Source: Pseudomonadota bacterium
GTDB taxonomy: Bacteria > Pseudomonadota > Alphaproteobacteria > Acetobacterales > Acetobacteraceae
NCBI GenBank assembly: GCA_019352115.1
Contig: JABBNW010000007.1
Coordinates: 1 to 46,718, forward strand
Length of the DNA stretch: 46,718 nt
Reading direction: 5' to 3'
Made by a program: the position numbers and the translations under genes. This document shows positions 8,232 to 20,974 of this stretch, piece after piece (within the stretch, counting starts at the first letter, position 1; each line of letters begins with the position of its first letter). The notes below the pieces were generated by a model that worked only from the letters and a program-made list of their open reading frames with translations, was not told the DNA's origin and searched no databases.

Positions 8232-9227
8232 TCAGCGGTCCCCCATGTACCCGAGCAGCACGCCGATATAATCGCCGCGGCCATCGTCGGAGGGCCAGCC
8301 GCCGCGACCGCGGCTCATACGCCCGCGCAGGTCGGCGAGGCTGGCAAAGTCGCGCGCTTCCCCCCAGCGCGCGAGGCCCTCCAGCAGGCTGCGCAGATGG
8401 CCCGGTCCGTGGCGTAGCAAGGCGGACGTGGTCATCACCACGTCAGCGCCGACCAGCAGGTATTTCACCACCTCCTCGGCGCCTTCGACGCCGCTGCCGG
8501 CGGCAATCGCGGCGCGCAAGGTGCCGGCGAGCGCCGCGATCCACAGCAGACCGGGGCGGATTTCCACTTTCGTGCTCAGCGCGGGATGCCGCCACAGGCG
8601 CAACGTGACCAGATCGATGTCGGGCTGGTAGAAGCGGTTGAACAGCACGAGCCCGTCCGCGCCCGCCGCATCCAGCCGGCGAATCATTGCGCCCGGGGCG
8701 CTGAACCCGGCGCCGAGCTTCATCGCCACGGGGACCCGCACCGCGCGCTTCACCGCGGCCAGCACGTCGACATGGCGCTGTTCCACCGCGGCGGCGTCGA
8801 GCGTCGGGTCCATCGCGGGGAGGTACACATTCAACTCGATCGCCTGCGCCCCGGCCTGTTCGGCAAGCCTGGCGTAGTTCGTCCAGCCAGTGTCGGTGGT
8901 CCCGTTCAGGCTGGCGATCACCGGGATGGCGAGTGCGGCGCGGGCGCGGGCGATCAGGTCGAGCTGATGCTGCGGACCGCCGTCCGGCAGGCTGCCGGCG
9001 GGGAAGAAGCCGTTCGCCTCGGCGAACCCCGCGGCCAGGTCGTCCAGCCGGTCGCGCGCGAAGGCCTCGGCTTCGATCTGCTCCTCGAACAACGACGGCA
9101 GCACCACCGCCGCCGCGCCGGCGTCCTCCAGCCGGCGCAGCCCGTCGAGCGTGCCGGTGAGCGGGGAGGCCGAGGCGATCAGCGGATTGCGCAGATCGAG
9201 GCCGAGATAGGTGGTGGCGAGATCCAT
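8232..9227 (-). CDS. Dihydroorotate dehydrogenase-like flavoprotein
   Basis: 331 residues of a TIM-barrel FMN protein of the DHOD-like/PreA group: it starts MDLATTYLGLDLRNPLIASA, with SPLTGTLDGL, VIASLNGTTDTGW, ELNVYL, PVAMKLGAGFS and a C-terminal ADVVMTTSALLRHGPGHL phosphate-binding region. Proteins of this kind often sit beside pyruvate:ferredoxin oxidoreductase and are not pyrimidine-biosynthesis enzymes. The true substrate is unknown. It begins 7 bases after the PFOR stop and is the last gene of the operon. The frame is open further upstream, but the extra residues overlap PFOR and have no DHOD character, so the ATG at 9227 is used. Confidence 0.87.
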   Translation of the reverse strand: MDLATTYLGLDLRNPLIASASPLTGTLDGLRRLEDAGAAAVVLPSLFEEQIEAEAFARDRLDDLAAGFAEANGFFPAGSLPDGGPQHQLDLIARARAALAIPVIASLNGTTDTGWTNYARLAEQAGAQAIELNVYLPAMDPTLDAAAVEQRHVDVLAAVKRAVRVPVAMKLGAGFSAPGAMIRRLDAAGADGLVLFNRFYQPDIDLVTLRLWRHPALSTKVEIRPGLLWIAALAGTLRAAIAAGSGVEGAEEVVKYLLVGADVVMTTSALLRHGPGHLRSLLEGLARWGEARDFASLADLRGRMSRGRGGWPSDDGRGDYIGVLLGYMGDR

Positions 9228-9234
9228 GGCAGCC

Positions 9235-12813
<3,579 letters not shown>

Positions 12814-12814
12814 C

Positions 12815-14446
12815 TCAGCCCTCCACCGGCTCGGCGATCATCTCGATCGCGTGGCACGGGCATTGTTCGTAGCAGACCGCGCAGCCGGTGCATTTCGCGT
12901 AGTCATAGCGGTAGCGGTTGCCGGGGCCGAGCTTCACGATCGCGTCCTCCGGGCAGGCGGCGTAGCAGTTGTCGCATTCGAAACAGACGCCACAGGACAG
13001 GCAGCGCTGCGCCTCCCGCCGCGCCTCCGCCGGCGCGAGGCCGGCGGTCACCTCGGTGAAACCGATCCGCTCGGCGGGCGGGGTTTCGCGCTGCGCGGCG
13101 GGATCGGCGTCGCTGAACACCGGCAGGTGCAGCATGGCGAAGGTCGCGAGCGGCGGCGGTTCTGCCTCGGCATGGGCGGCGCCGCGCAGCCAGGCGTCGA
13201 TGTGGCGCGCCGCGCGCTTGCCGTGGCCGACCGCGACGGTGACGCTGCGCTGGGCCGGGATCATGTCGCCGCCGGCGAAAACCCCCGCCGCCCCGGTCAT
13301 CATGTCGGCCCCCACCGCCACCGTGCCGTCCGGGTGCACCGCGACGCCGGGCACGCGGCGCAGGAAGCCGCTGTCGCTGTCCTGGCCGAGGGCGAGCACC
13401 ACCGCATCCGCGCTCAAGGTCTCGATCTCGCCGGTGGGCTGCGGGCGGCCGTCGGCGCCGATCGTCATGCGCTCGACCGTGAGCGCGTCGCCGGCGATCT
13501 CCTTGATCGTGGTGAGCCACTTGATCTGCACGCCCTCGGCCAGCGCTTCGTCGGCCTCGAACCCGTGCGCGGGCATGTGTGCGCGGTCGCGGCGATAGAC
13601 GATCAGCGCTTCCGACGCGCCCAGCCGGCGGGCGGTACGGGCGGCGTCCATCGCCGTGTTGCCGCCGCCATAGACGACCACCCGGCGGCCAAGCAGCGGG
13701 CGTTCCCCGGCGCTCACGTCGCGCAGCAGGCTGACCGCGTCGAGCACGCGGGCGGCGTCGCGGGCGGGGATCTCCACATGGTGGGAAAGCCCCGCGCCGA
13801 TCGCAACGAACACGGCGTCGAACCGCCCGGCGTCGCGTTCGCCCGGCAGGTCGTCCACCTTGCGGTTCAGCACGATGCGCACGCCGAAGTCTTCGATGCG
13901 GGCGATTTCGCGCGCGAGTTCGGCGCGCGGCAGCCGATAGGCGGGGATGCCGAAATGCAGCATGCCGCCGGCGACCGGCCCGGCCTCGTGGATTTCCACC
14001 GCGTGGCCGAGCCGGGCCAGGTGATAGGCGCAGGAAAGCCCCGACGGGCCGGCGCCCACCACCAGCACCCGCCGGCCGGACGGCGCGAGCGCGGGTGGGA
14101 AGGTCCAGCCCTGCTCGGCGGCGCGGTCGCCGAGGAAGCGTTCCACCGCGTGGATGCTCACCGCCGCATCCAGTTCGTTGCGGTTGCACGCGGTTTCGCA
14201 CGGATGGTAGCATACCCGCCCGTGCGTCGCCGGCAGCGGGTTGTCGGCGATCAGGTGTTCCCACGCGGCGCGGTCGCTGCCGGCCTGGGCGAGCGCGAGC
14301 CAGCCCTGGATGTCTTCCCCGGCCGGGCAGGCGTTTTGGCACGGCGGCAGCAGATCGACATAGACCGGGCGGCGCGCGCGCGCGGGGCCGGCGCCGGGTT
14401 CGGCGGTCAGATCGACCGCCGGGGTCATATCGGACCGTTTCAGCAT
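12815..14446 (-). CDS. GltD-like NAD(P)H:ferredoxin oxidoreductase with C-terminal 2[4Fe-4S] domain
   Basis: 543 residues. The N-terminal Fe-S segment (CQNACPAGEDIQGW, CYHPCETACNRNELD) is followed by an FAD fold (VLVVGAGPSGLSCAYHLARL near residue 140), an NADPH fold (VVVYGGGNTAMDAARTARRL near 280), and a ferredoxin tail (CLSCGVCFECDNCYAACPED, CTGCAVCYEQCPCHAIEMI). This layout is that of glutamate-synthase small-subunit relatives (NfnB/PreT/YgfK type) that move electrons between NADPH and ferredoxin or a partner flavoprotein. No GltB partner is present; PFOR and a DHOD-like protein are the neighbours, so I infer NADPH-ferredoxin exchange with PFOR. The ATG at 14446 overlaps the end of pfkB by 7 bases. 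The ligand-rich tail is complete. Confidence 0.9.
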   Translation of the reverse strand: MLKRSDMTPAVDLTAEPGAGPARARRPVYVDLLPPCQNACPAGEDIQGWLALAQAGSDRAAWEHLIADNPLPATHGRVCYHPCETACNRNELDAAVSIHAVERFLGDRAAEQGWTFPPALAPSGRRVLVVGAGPSGLSCAYHLARLGHAVEIHEAGPVAGGMLHFGIPAYRLPRAELAREIARIEDFGVRIVLNRKVDDLPGERDAGRFDAVFVAIGAGLSHHVEIPARDAARVLDAVSLLRDVSAGERPLLGRRVVVYGGGNTAMDAARTARRLGASEALIVYRRDRAHMPAHGFEADEALAEGVQIKWLTTIKEIAGDALTVERMTIGADGRPQPTGEIETLSADAVVLALGQDSDSGFLRRVPGVAVHPDGTVAVGADMMTGAAGVFAGGDMIPAQRSVTVAVGHGKRAARHIDAWLRGAAHAEAEPPPLATFAMLHLPVFSDADPAAQRETPPAERIGFTEVTAGLAPAEARREAQRCLSCGVCFECDNCYAACPEDAIVKLGPGNRYRYDYAKCTGCAVCYEQCPCHAIEMIAEPVEG

Positions 14447-15378
14447 GGCTCTTTTCCCGTCAGATCCCGGTAGCGCGCCGCCACGTCCGCGCGGTGCAGC
14501 CGCGCCGTGCCCACGCCGGCCACCGCCGCCGCGCCGGCGGCGAGGCCCCAGTCCAGCGCCTCCGCCGGTGCCGCGCCGCGGGCCAGCGCCAGCACCATGG
14601 CGGCGAGGAACGCATCCCCCGCGCCCACCGCGCTGCGCACCGGACCGGCCAGCGCGGGGCGGCGCAGCACGCCGGCCTCGGTGGCCAGCAATGCGCCAGC
14701 CGCGCCCAGGCTGACCGCGACCATCCGTGCGGCACCCGCGACGACCAGGGCGCGCGCCTCGGCCGCCTGCGCCGCCGGATCGGACAGAGAACGACCGACC
14801 AGGGATTCGAGCTCGCCCAGGCTGGGTTTCAGCAGATCGATCCCGGCGCCGAGTGCGGCGCGCAAGGCCGGGCCGGAGGTGTCCAGCACGAAGCGCCGCC
14901 CGCGCGCCGCGGCGGCACGGGCGGCGATCGCGTAGGCGTCCGCCGGCACGCCGGGCGGCAGGCTGCCGCTGGCAACGATGAAGCCGCACTCGGCCGCGTC
15001 CACCGCGGCGAGCGCGGCGCGCCATTCCGCTTCGGCCAACTGCGGGCCGGCGGGGACGAAACGGTATTCCGCGCCGCTGTCCTCGGCGCGCACGGTGAAG
15101 GACACGCGGGTGCGCCCGGCGATCGGCACCGCGCGGTAAGGCACGCCGGCTTCGTCCAGCAATTCTGTCAGGAACCGTCCGGTGGCGCCGCCTTCCACCA
15201 GCACCGCCAGCGCATCGCCGCCCAGTGCGTGCACCACGCGGGCGACGTTGATGCCCCCGCCTCCGGGATCGACATGCTCCCCGCTAGTGCGGATCTTGTG
15301 CTCGGGCCGCACTGCGGGCGCCGCGCTGGCAAGATCGACCGCCGGATTCAATGTGAGCGTGACGATCCGTGGCGTCAC
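14440..15378 (-). CDS. pfkB: PfkB-family hexose (1-phosphofructo)kinase
   Basis: 312 residues of a ribokinase-fold sugar kinase. It opens with ITLNPAVD-like TLTLNPAVDLA, has signature 1 (GGGGINVARVVHALGGDALA, residues about 35-54) and signature 2 (SAVGAGDAFLAAMVLALARG), in which the Asp of GAGD is the catalytic base. This is the 1-phosphofructokinase/tagatose-6-phosphate/PfkB subgroup; the exact sugar phosphate is not determined. The start is a GTG whose bases overlap the TGA of the BON gene (GTGA, 15375-15378), so it is translated by termination-reinitiation. The stop overlaps the GltD-like start. Confidence 0.9.
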   Translation of the reverse strand: MTPRIVTLTLNPAVDLASAAPAVRPEHKIRTSGEHVDPGGGGINVARVVHALGGDALAVLVEGGATGRFLTELLDEAGVPYRAVPIAGRTRVSFTVRAEDSGAEYRFVPAGPQLAEAEWRAALAAVDAAECGFIVASGSLPPGVPADAYAIAARAAAARGRRFVLDTSGPALRAALGAGIDLLKPSLGELESLVGRSLSDPAAQAAEARALVVAGAARMVAVSLGAAGALLATEAGVLRRPALAGPVRSAVGAGDAFLAAMVLALARGAAPAEALDWGLAAGAAAVAGVGTARLHRADVAARYRDLTGKEPC

Positions 15379-16025
15379 GGCGCCACGCTCAGCCGGTTGT
15401 CCACCGCGCCGACGCCGGCGGCGGACCAGGCAGCGTTCTCGGCCCGGTGGCGCGCCAGCAGGCTGCGCACCGTGCCGGTCAACGCCACCGTGGAGCCGTC
15501 CACCGCGACCGTGATGCGGCCGGCATCCAGCTCGGCGTGGCGGGCGAAGGCACGGCGCACGTTGGCCGCGATGTCGGCGGCGGTGGTGCCGGGGCGGATG
15601 GCGATCTCGTTCTCTACCGCGCGCACGCCTTCCAGCGCACGCACCCGGGCCTCCGCCGCCTGCCGCTGGTATTGCCAGTCGAGCGTGCCCATCAGGGTCA
15701 CGATCCCGTCCTCGACCTTGATGCGCAGCCGCGCGTCGGGGATCTGCGCGTCCCAGCGCAGCACGTTCTGCACCCGCGCGGCGATCTCCGCGTCCGGATG
15801 GCGATGCGCCGCGTCCAGGCGGACCTCGATGTCCTGCACCAGCGCGCGCACGCCGTGCACGTGCCAGACCGCGCGTTCGGCGGCGTGCTTCTCCGCCAGG
15901 CTCGCCACCGCGCCGCCGAGGCGCACGATGCCGTCCTGCACATCGACCGTGATGCGCGTCGCATCGACATGCGGCGCCCATTCCAGTTCCTCGGTCACGG
16001 TGTGGCGGAGGGCCTGATCGTCCAT
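15375..16025 (-). CDS. Triple BON-domain protein
   Basis: 216 residues made of three consecutive BON repeats (about residues 5-70, 78-145 and 150-214). Each has the pattern of a short helix, then an I-x-V-x-V/D-G-I/S-V-x-L-x-G strand: ITVDVQDGIVRLGG, IKVEDGIVTLMG and ITVAVDGSTVALTG. There is no signal peptide or membrane segment, unlike OsmY-type BON proteins, so it is probably cytoplasmic. BON domains bind lipids or act as adaptors; the role here is unknown. A good ribosome-binding site (AAGGAG) precedes the ATG. It lies between PEP synthase and PfkB with 13-base and overlapping junctions, so it is part of the metabolic operon. Confidence 0.88.
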   Translation of the reverse strand: MDDQALRHTVTEELEWAPHVDATRITVDVQDGIVRLGGAVASLAEKHAAERAVWHVHGVRALVQDIEVRLDAAHRHPDAEIAARVQNVLRWDAQIPDARLRIKVEDGIVTLMGTLDWQYQRQAAEARVRALEGVRAVENEIAIRPGTTAADIAANVRRAFARHAELDAGRITVAVDGSTVALTGTVRSLLARHRAENAAWSAAGVGAVDNRLSVAP

Positions 16026-16038
16026 CGGGATGCGCTCC

Positions 16039-18450
16039 TTACGCGGCTGCCTTGCGGTCTTCCGCCTGCCGCACGATCGCGATGGTGCGCAGCAGGCTGC
16101 CGGGGTTGACGCTGATCGAATCGATGCCGAGCCCGGTCAGGAACGCGGCGATTTCGGGGTAGTTCGCCGGCGCCTCGCCGCAGATGCCGATCTTGCGGTG
16201 GTTGCGGTGTGCACCGGCGATCGCGAGCCGCAGCATCTCCAGCATGCCGGGATCGCGCTCATCGAAATCGAACGCGACGATATCGGAATCGCGATCGACC
16301 CCGAGCGTGAGCTGGGTGAGGTCGTTCGAGCCGATCGAGAACCCGTCGAACACGGCGGCGAACGCATCGGCCTGGATGACGTTGTTGGGGATCTCCGACA
16401 TGACGTAGATTTCCAGTCCGTCCTCGCCGCGCCGCAGCCCGTGCTTCGCCATCTCGGCCAGCACGGTCTCGGCTTCGGCGACCCGGCGACAGAACGGGAC
16501 CATCACGACCAGATTCGCGAGGCCCATGTCCTTGCGCACCCGGCGCAACGCGGCGCATTCCAGCGCGAAGCCCTCCGCGTAGGCGGGGTGGGCGTAGCGG
16601 GCGGCGCCGCGGAAGCCGAGCATCGGGTTGGCCTCGCGCGGCTCGAACGCGCCGCCGCCGAGCAGGGCGGCGTATTCGTTAGTCTTGAAATCGGACAGCC
16701 GCACGATCACGGGACGCGGGTGGAAGGCCGCGGCGATGGTGCCGACGCCTTCGGCCAGGGTGCGCACGAAGAACTCGACCGGGGAGGTATCGGCCACGGC
16801 GCGCGCAGCGATGGCGGCGCGGTCCGCGGATGTGATGCGGTCCGGATGGATCAGCGCCATCGGGTGGATGCCGATGTGCTCGTTGATGATGAACTCCATC
16901 CGCGCCAGTCCCACGCCGGCGTTCGGCATCATCGCGCTGCGGAACGCCAGATCGGGGTTGCCGAGGTTCACCATGATCGCGGTCTTCGGCATCGCCAGCG
17001 TGCCGGCATCGACCCGCGCGACGTTGAACGCCAGGATGCCGGGATAGACCTCGCCCGTTTCCCCACCGGCGCAGGAGACCGTGACCGCCGCGCCGGTCGT
17101 GAGCACGGTCGTTGCAGTCCCCGCGCCCACCACCGCCGGCACGCCGAGTTCGCGCGCCACGATCGCGGCATGGCAGGTGCGCCCGCCGTGGTCGGTGACG
17201 ATGGCGCCGGCGGTCTTCATCACCGGCTCCCAGTCCGGGCTGGTGGCCGCCGCGACCAGCACTTCGCCGGGGCGGAAGCTGCCGAGGTCGTCGGTGCCGC
17301 GGATCACCCGCACGGTGCCGGTGGCAATCTTTTCGCCGACCGCGCGGCCGGTGACGAGCGGTTTGGGCTCGGCGCGCAGGCTGTAGGTTTCCAGCATCCC
17401 CGGCTGGCGGCGGGAGGCGACCGTTTCGGGTCGCGCCTGCACGATATAGAGCGCCTGATCCACCCCGTCCTTGGCCCATTCGATGTCCATGGGCTGCGGG
17501 TGGCCGACGGCGGCGGAGTAGTGGTCCTCGATGCGGATCGCGTAGTCGGCCAGGGTGAGCACTTCGGCATCGCTCAGGCAGTAGCGCGTTTGCAGTTCCA
17601 GCGGTGTCGGTGTGTCGCGCGTGGTCGCCCCGGTGTGGCCCCCGGCCAGGACCATCGTCAGCTGCTTGCGGCCCAGCTCCCGGCGCAGCACGGCGCGATG
17701 GCCAGCGCGGAAGGTGGGTTTGTGGACGTGAAATTCGTCCGGATCGACCTTGCCCTGTACGACGTTCTCGCCAAGCCCGTAGGAGCCGGTGACGAACACC
17801 ACGTCGCGGAATCCAGACTCGGTATCGAGCGTGAAGATCACCCCGCTGGAGGCGGTATCAGAGCGGATCATCTTCATCACGCCAACCGAGAGCGCGACCT
17901 TGAAATGATCAAAGTCGTTGTTGGCACGATAGACGATGCCGCGATCGGTGAACAGGGACGCAAAGCAGCGGCGGCAGGCCTCGAACAGATCCTCCGCCCC
18001 GGTGATGTTCAGATAGCTCTCGTGCTGACCGGCGAAGCTTGCAGTCGGCAGGTCCTCGGCGGTGGCGGAACTGCGCACCGCGACGGCGACGCCCGGCCCG
18101 TATTCGCGTTCCAGCGCGGCGTAGGCATCGGCGATCGCGATGCGGAGCGGTGCGGTGCCGGTGGCGGCATAGACGATCGCGCGTGCCGCCGCCGCGGCGG
18201 CCGACAGCGCGGCTACGTCGGTCACGTCCAGCGGATCGAGCAACGCGTGCAGCCGCGGCCAGGCGTCGGCGTCGGTCAGCGCCTGGCGATAGGCCGCGGC
18301 GGTGAGCGCGAAACCGTTCGGCACCCGCACCCCCGCCGCGCCCAGGCGGCTGTACATCTCGCCCAGCGAGGCATTCTTGCCTCCGACTTCGGCAACGTCG
18401 GTGATCCCGAGTGTGGCGAACCAACGGACGAGCGGAGATTGGGCGGACAT
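16039..18450 (-). CDS. ppsA: Phosphoenolpyruvate synthase
   Basis: 803 residues: an N-terminal ATP-grasp nucleotide-binding domain (VGGKNASLGEMYSRL, VAVRSSATAEDLPTASFAGQ), the swivelling phosphohistidine domain (GGRTCHAAIVARELGVPAVV, where His carries the phosphate), and the C-terminal PEP/pyruvate barrel (ARMEFIINEHIGIHP, FDGFSIGSNDLTQLTLGVDR, GICGEAPAN with the catalytic Cys). It converts pyruvate, ATP and water to PEP, AMP and phosphate. The ATG at 18450 is preceded by GAAGGGAAAG and is preferred over an in-frame TTG further out. It is the first gene of the operon and lies behind an FNR-like box. Confidence 0.95.
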   Translation of the reverse strand: MSAQSPLVRWFATLGITDVAEVGGKNASLGEMYSRLGAAGVRVPNGFALTAAAYRQALTDADAWPRLHALLDPLDVTDVAALSAAAAAARAIVYAATGTAPLRIAIADAYAALEREYGPGVAVAVRSSATAEDLPTASFAGQHESYLNITGAEDLFEACRRCFASLFTDRGIVYRANNDFDHFKVALSVGVMKMIRSDTASSGVIFTLDTESGFRDVVFVTGSYGLGENVVQGKVDPDEFHVHKPTFRAGHRAVLRRELGRKQLTMVLAGGHTGATTRDTPTPLELQTRYCLSDAEVLTLADYAIRIEDHYSAAVGHPQPMDIEWAKDGVDQALYIVQARPETVASRRQPGMLETYSLRAEPKPLVTGRAVGEKIATGTVRVIRGTDDLGSFRPGEVLVAAATSPDWEPVMKTAGAIVTDHGGRTCHAAIVARELGVPAVVGAGTATTVLTTGAAVTVSCAGGETGEVYPGILAFNVARVDAGTLAMPKTAIMVNLGNPDLAFRSAMMPNAGVGLARMEFIINEHIGIHPMALIHPDRITSADRAAIAARAVADTSPVEFFVRTLAEGVGTIAAAFHPRPVIVRLSDFKTNEYAALLGGGAFEPREANPMLGFRGAARYAHPAYAEGFALECAALRRVRKDMGLANLVVMVPFCRRVAEAETVLAEMAKHGLRRGEDGLEIYVMSEIPNNVIQADAFAAVFDGFSIGSNDLTQLTLGVDRDSDIVAFDFDERDPGMLEMLRLAIAGAHRNHRKIGICGEAPANYPEIAAFLTGLGIDSISVNPGSLLRTIAIVRQAEDRKAAA

Positions 18451-18505
18451 CGGTGGCTTTCCCTTCGGCAAGCACAGAGGCTAAGCGGGTAAGCGACATG
18501 TCCCA

Positions 18506-18519
18506 TTGATCTGGGTCAA
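18506..18519 (-). promoter_or_regulatory. FNR/FixK-like operator of the ppsA-nifJ operon
   Basis: TTGATCTGGGTCAA has the TTGAT-N4-ATCAA palindrome with a single mismatch. Its near edge is 56 bases upstream of the ppsA ATG, consistent with activation under low oxygen. The other neighbour, hypE, is on the same strand and ends before this site, so the box can only serve the ppsA operon. Confidence 0.72.
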
Positions 18520-18612
18520 TCCGCACAGCGACAAACGCGCCACGAGGTATTATGGCCCTGACCGACAGAGGCACCGATCCCACGTGTCACGCTACGGTCG
18601 GGCTCGCCTGCC

Positions 18613-19653
18613 TCAGCAGATTCGCGGCAATTGCTCCCCGCTCAACAGATCGAGCACCCGGACCCCGCCGATCGTCTCCACCAGTACGCGCCCGCGCCCG
18701 GACGCGGCGGCGACCCGGCCGATCACCGCCGCCTCCGCCCCGCCGGGATGGCTTCGCAGGATCGCCAGCGCCCGCGCCGCCTCCGGTTCCGGAACGAACG
18801 CCACCAGCCGCCCCTCGTTCGCCACATACCAGGGATCGAGCCCGAGGATCTCGCAGGCTCCGCGCACCGCCTCGCCCACCGGAACCGCAGCCGCGTCCAG
18901 CCGCAGCTCGACCCCGGCACCGGTCGCGATCTCCACCAGCGCGCTCGCCAGCCCGCCGCGCGTGAGGTCACGCAGGCAGTGCAGCGTCACGCCCGCCGCG
19001 ATCAGCCCCGCCACCGCGGGCGCGAGCGAGGCAAGGTCGCTCACGATCTCGGTCTCGAACCCCAGCCCCTCGCGCGCCGCCATGATGGCGATGCCGTGCC
19101 GGCCGACATCCCCGCTCAGCAGCACGGCGTCGCCCGGCCGGACGCATTGCGGGCCGATCGTCACACCGGGCGGGATCAGTCCGACACCAGCGGTGGTGAT
19201 GTAGATCCCGTCGCCCTTGCCGCGCTCGACCACCTTGGTATCGCCGGTGACCACCCGCACGCCGGCCGTCGCCGCCGCCTGGCCCATGGAGGCGGCGATG
19301 CGCCGGAGCCGCGTGATGTCCAGCCCCTCCTCCAGGATGAATCCGGCACTGAGAGAGAGCGGCTTCGCCCCGCACATCGCCAGATCGTTCACCGTGCCGA
19401 TCACCGCCAGCGCGCCGATGTCGCCGCCGGGAAACTCAAGCGGGGTGACGACAAAGGAATCGGTGGTGAAGGCGAGCCGGCTGCCGCCCACCGCGAGGGT
19501 CGCGCCGTCGTGCAGCGGCTCGTCCGGCGACGCGCCGAAGCAGGGGCGGAACAATTCCGCGACCAGCCGCCCGGTCAGCGCGCCGCCGCCGCCATGGCCG
19601 CGTTCGATCACGCCCTCCTCGGTCGCCGGCAGCGGACACACCGGGGCGTTCAT
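18613..19653 (-). CDS. hypE: Hydrogenase maturation protein HypE
   Basis: 346 residues of the PurM/ThiL-like fold. HypE dehydrates the carboxamide transferred from HypF onto its own C-terminal Cys, yielding the thiocyanate that supplies cyanide for the NiFe site. The sequence ends PRIC, the diagnostic C-terminus with the acceptor Cys. [35 protein letters not shown] and [11 protein letters not shown] are the nucleotide-binding motifs. It starts in an ATGA overlap with hypD (19650-19653) and is the last gene of the hydrogenase operon. Confidence 0.95.
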   Translation of the reverse strand: MNAPVCPLPATEEGVIERGHGGGGALTGRLVAELFRPCFGASPDEPLHDGATLAVGGSRLAFTTDSFVVTPLEFPGGDIGALAVIGTVNDLAMCGAKPLSLSAGFILEEGLDITRLRRIAASMGQAAATAGVRVVTGDTKVVERGKGDGIYITTAGVGLIPPGVTIGPQCVRPGDAVLLSGDVGRHGIAIMAAREGLGFETEIVSDLASLAPAVAGLIAAGVTLHCLRDLTRGGLASALVEIATGAGVELRLDAAAVPVGEAVRGACEILGLDPWYVANEGRLVAFVPEPEAARALAILRSHPGGAEAAVIGRVAAASGRGRVLVETIGGVRVLDLLSGEQLPRIC

Positions 19654-20739
19654 GCCGCCGCCCGGCGATAGCGGTAATAGGCGGCGCAGGCACCTTCGGA
19701 AGAGACCATGGTGGCGCCGAGTGGATGCTCGGGCGTGCATCCGGTGCCGAAGGCGGGGCAGGCGGTGGGCCGGCTGCGCCCGCGCAGGATCTCGCCGCTG
19801 ATGCAGGGGCCGACGGACGCCGGCGCGGCGACGGCCGACCGGAACCGCGCCCGCGCGTCGAACCGCGCATAGGCAGGCGCAAGATCGAGGCCGCTGGCGG
19901 GGATTTCGCCCATGCCCCGCCAGACGCGCGGCACGACCGCAAACACCTGGCGGAGTGCCGCCTGCGCGGGCGCGTTGCCGCCCGCGCGGACGGAGCGTCC
20001 ATAGGCATTCTCCACCTCCGCCCGCCCTGCCTCCAGCTGCCGCAGGCAGGACAAGATGCCCTGCAACAGATCGACCGGCTCGAACCCGGTCACCACGATC
20101 GGCACGCCGAAGCGTCGCGCGATCGGTTCGTATTCGTCATAGCCCATCACGGTGCAGACATGCCCGGCGGCGAGAAACCCCTGCACCTGATTGTCCGGCG
20201 CGGCGAGCAGCGCCGCGATCGCCGGCGGGACCAGCACATGCGCGACGAGCAGGCTGAAATTGCGCAACCCCGCGTCCGCCGCGGCCAACACCGCCATGGC
20301 GCTGGCCGGGGCGGTGGTCTCGAACCCGACGGCGAGGAACACCACTTCCCGCTCCGGCTGCGCCCTGGCGAGCGCCACCGCGTCCAACGGCGAATAGACC
20401 ATCCGCACGTCCGCCCCGCGCGCTTTCGCTGCCGACAGGCTGCCGGTCTCCCCCGGCACGCGCAGCATGTCGCCGAAGGAACAAAGGATCACGCCCGGCG
20501 TGGCGGCGAGCGCGATCGCCTGGTCGATGACCTCGGCGGCGGTGACGCAGACCGGGCAACCCGGGCCGTGCAGCAGCGTCACGCCCTCGGGCAGCATCTG
20601 GTCGATGCCGTGGCGCAACAGCGAATGTGTCTGCCCGCCGCAGATTTCCATGATCGTCCAGGGTCGCGTGACCAGCGCGCGGATCGCCCCCGCCAGGCGC
20701 CGCGCGGCGGCGGGGTCGCGATATTCATCGACGTATTTC
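19650..20739 (-). CDS. hypD: Hydrogenase maturation protein HypD
   Basis: 363 residues. HypD is the [4Fe-4S] scaffold on which, with HypC, the Fe(CN)2CO group is assembled. Conserved motifs are [49 protein letters not shown] and, towards the C-terminus, the cysteines of [25 protein letters not shown] and [14 protein letters not shown]. All expected cysteines are present and the length is typical. The start overlaps the hypC stop (ATGA), and the stop overlaps the hypE start. Confidence 0.95.
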
Positions 20740-20974
20740 ATTCCGCCTCCTCCTCCAGCGTCGCCAGGCAGGCGAGCGTGCGCGCGGCTTCCTCCGCGTC
20801 CAGCACCGCGATCGCCACGCCGGCGTGCACCAGCACGTAATCGCCTACGCGCGCTTCCGGCGCGAAGGCGAGCGCGACCTGCTTGACGATACCGCCGAAC
20901 GCCACCCGGGCGGAGCGGGTGAGCGGATCGTCGCCGGCGATGGCGAGGACCTGGCCGGGAACCGCAAGGCACAT
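20738..20974 (-). CDS. hypC: Hydrogenase maturation chaperone HypC
   Basis: 78 residues starting [12 protein letters not shown]; the Cys after the initiator Met binds the iron of the Fe(CN)2CO intermediate with HypD and hands it to the large subunit. The remainder ([37 protein letters not shown]) is the usual HypC/HupF barrel. The start is arranged as TGATG with what should be the hypF stop. Because hypF carries a frameshift, the hypF frame now continues in frame into hypC without a stop (see 20974-23104). Confidence 0.95.
   Translation of the reverse strand: MCLAVPGQVLAIAGDDPLTRSARVAFGGIVKQVALAFAPEARVGDYVLVHAGVAIAVLDAEEAARTLACLATLEEEAE

Noticed and set aside
12815-15025. 736-codon extended version of the GltD-like protein
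   Set aside because: The added N-terminal residues are an out-of-frame shadow of the pfkB gene; the ATG at 14446 begins the conserved protein and overlaps pfkB in the usual coupled way.
16030-18492. Long plus-strand open frame (820 codons) opposite ppsA
   Set aside because: It mirrors a fully conserved PEP synthase in the antisense direction; composition is His/Arg/Gly-rich with no recognisable domain. Long antisense frames are common in GC-rich coding DNA.
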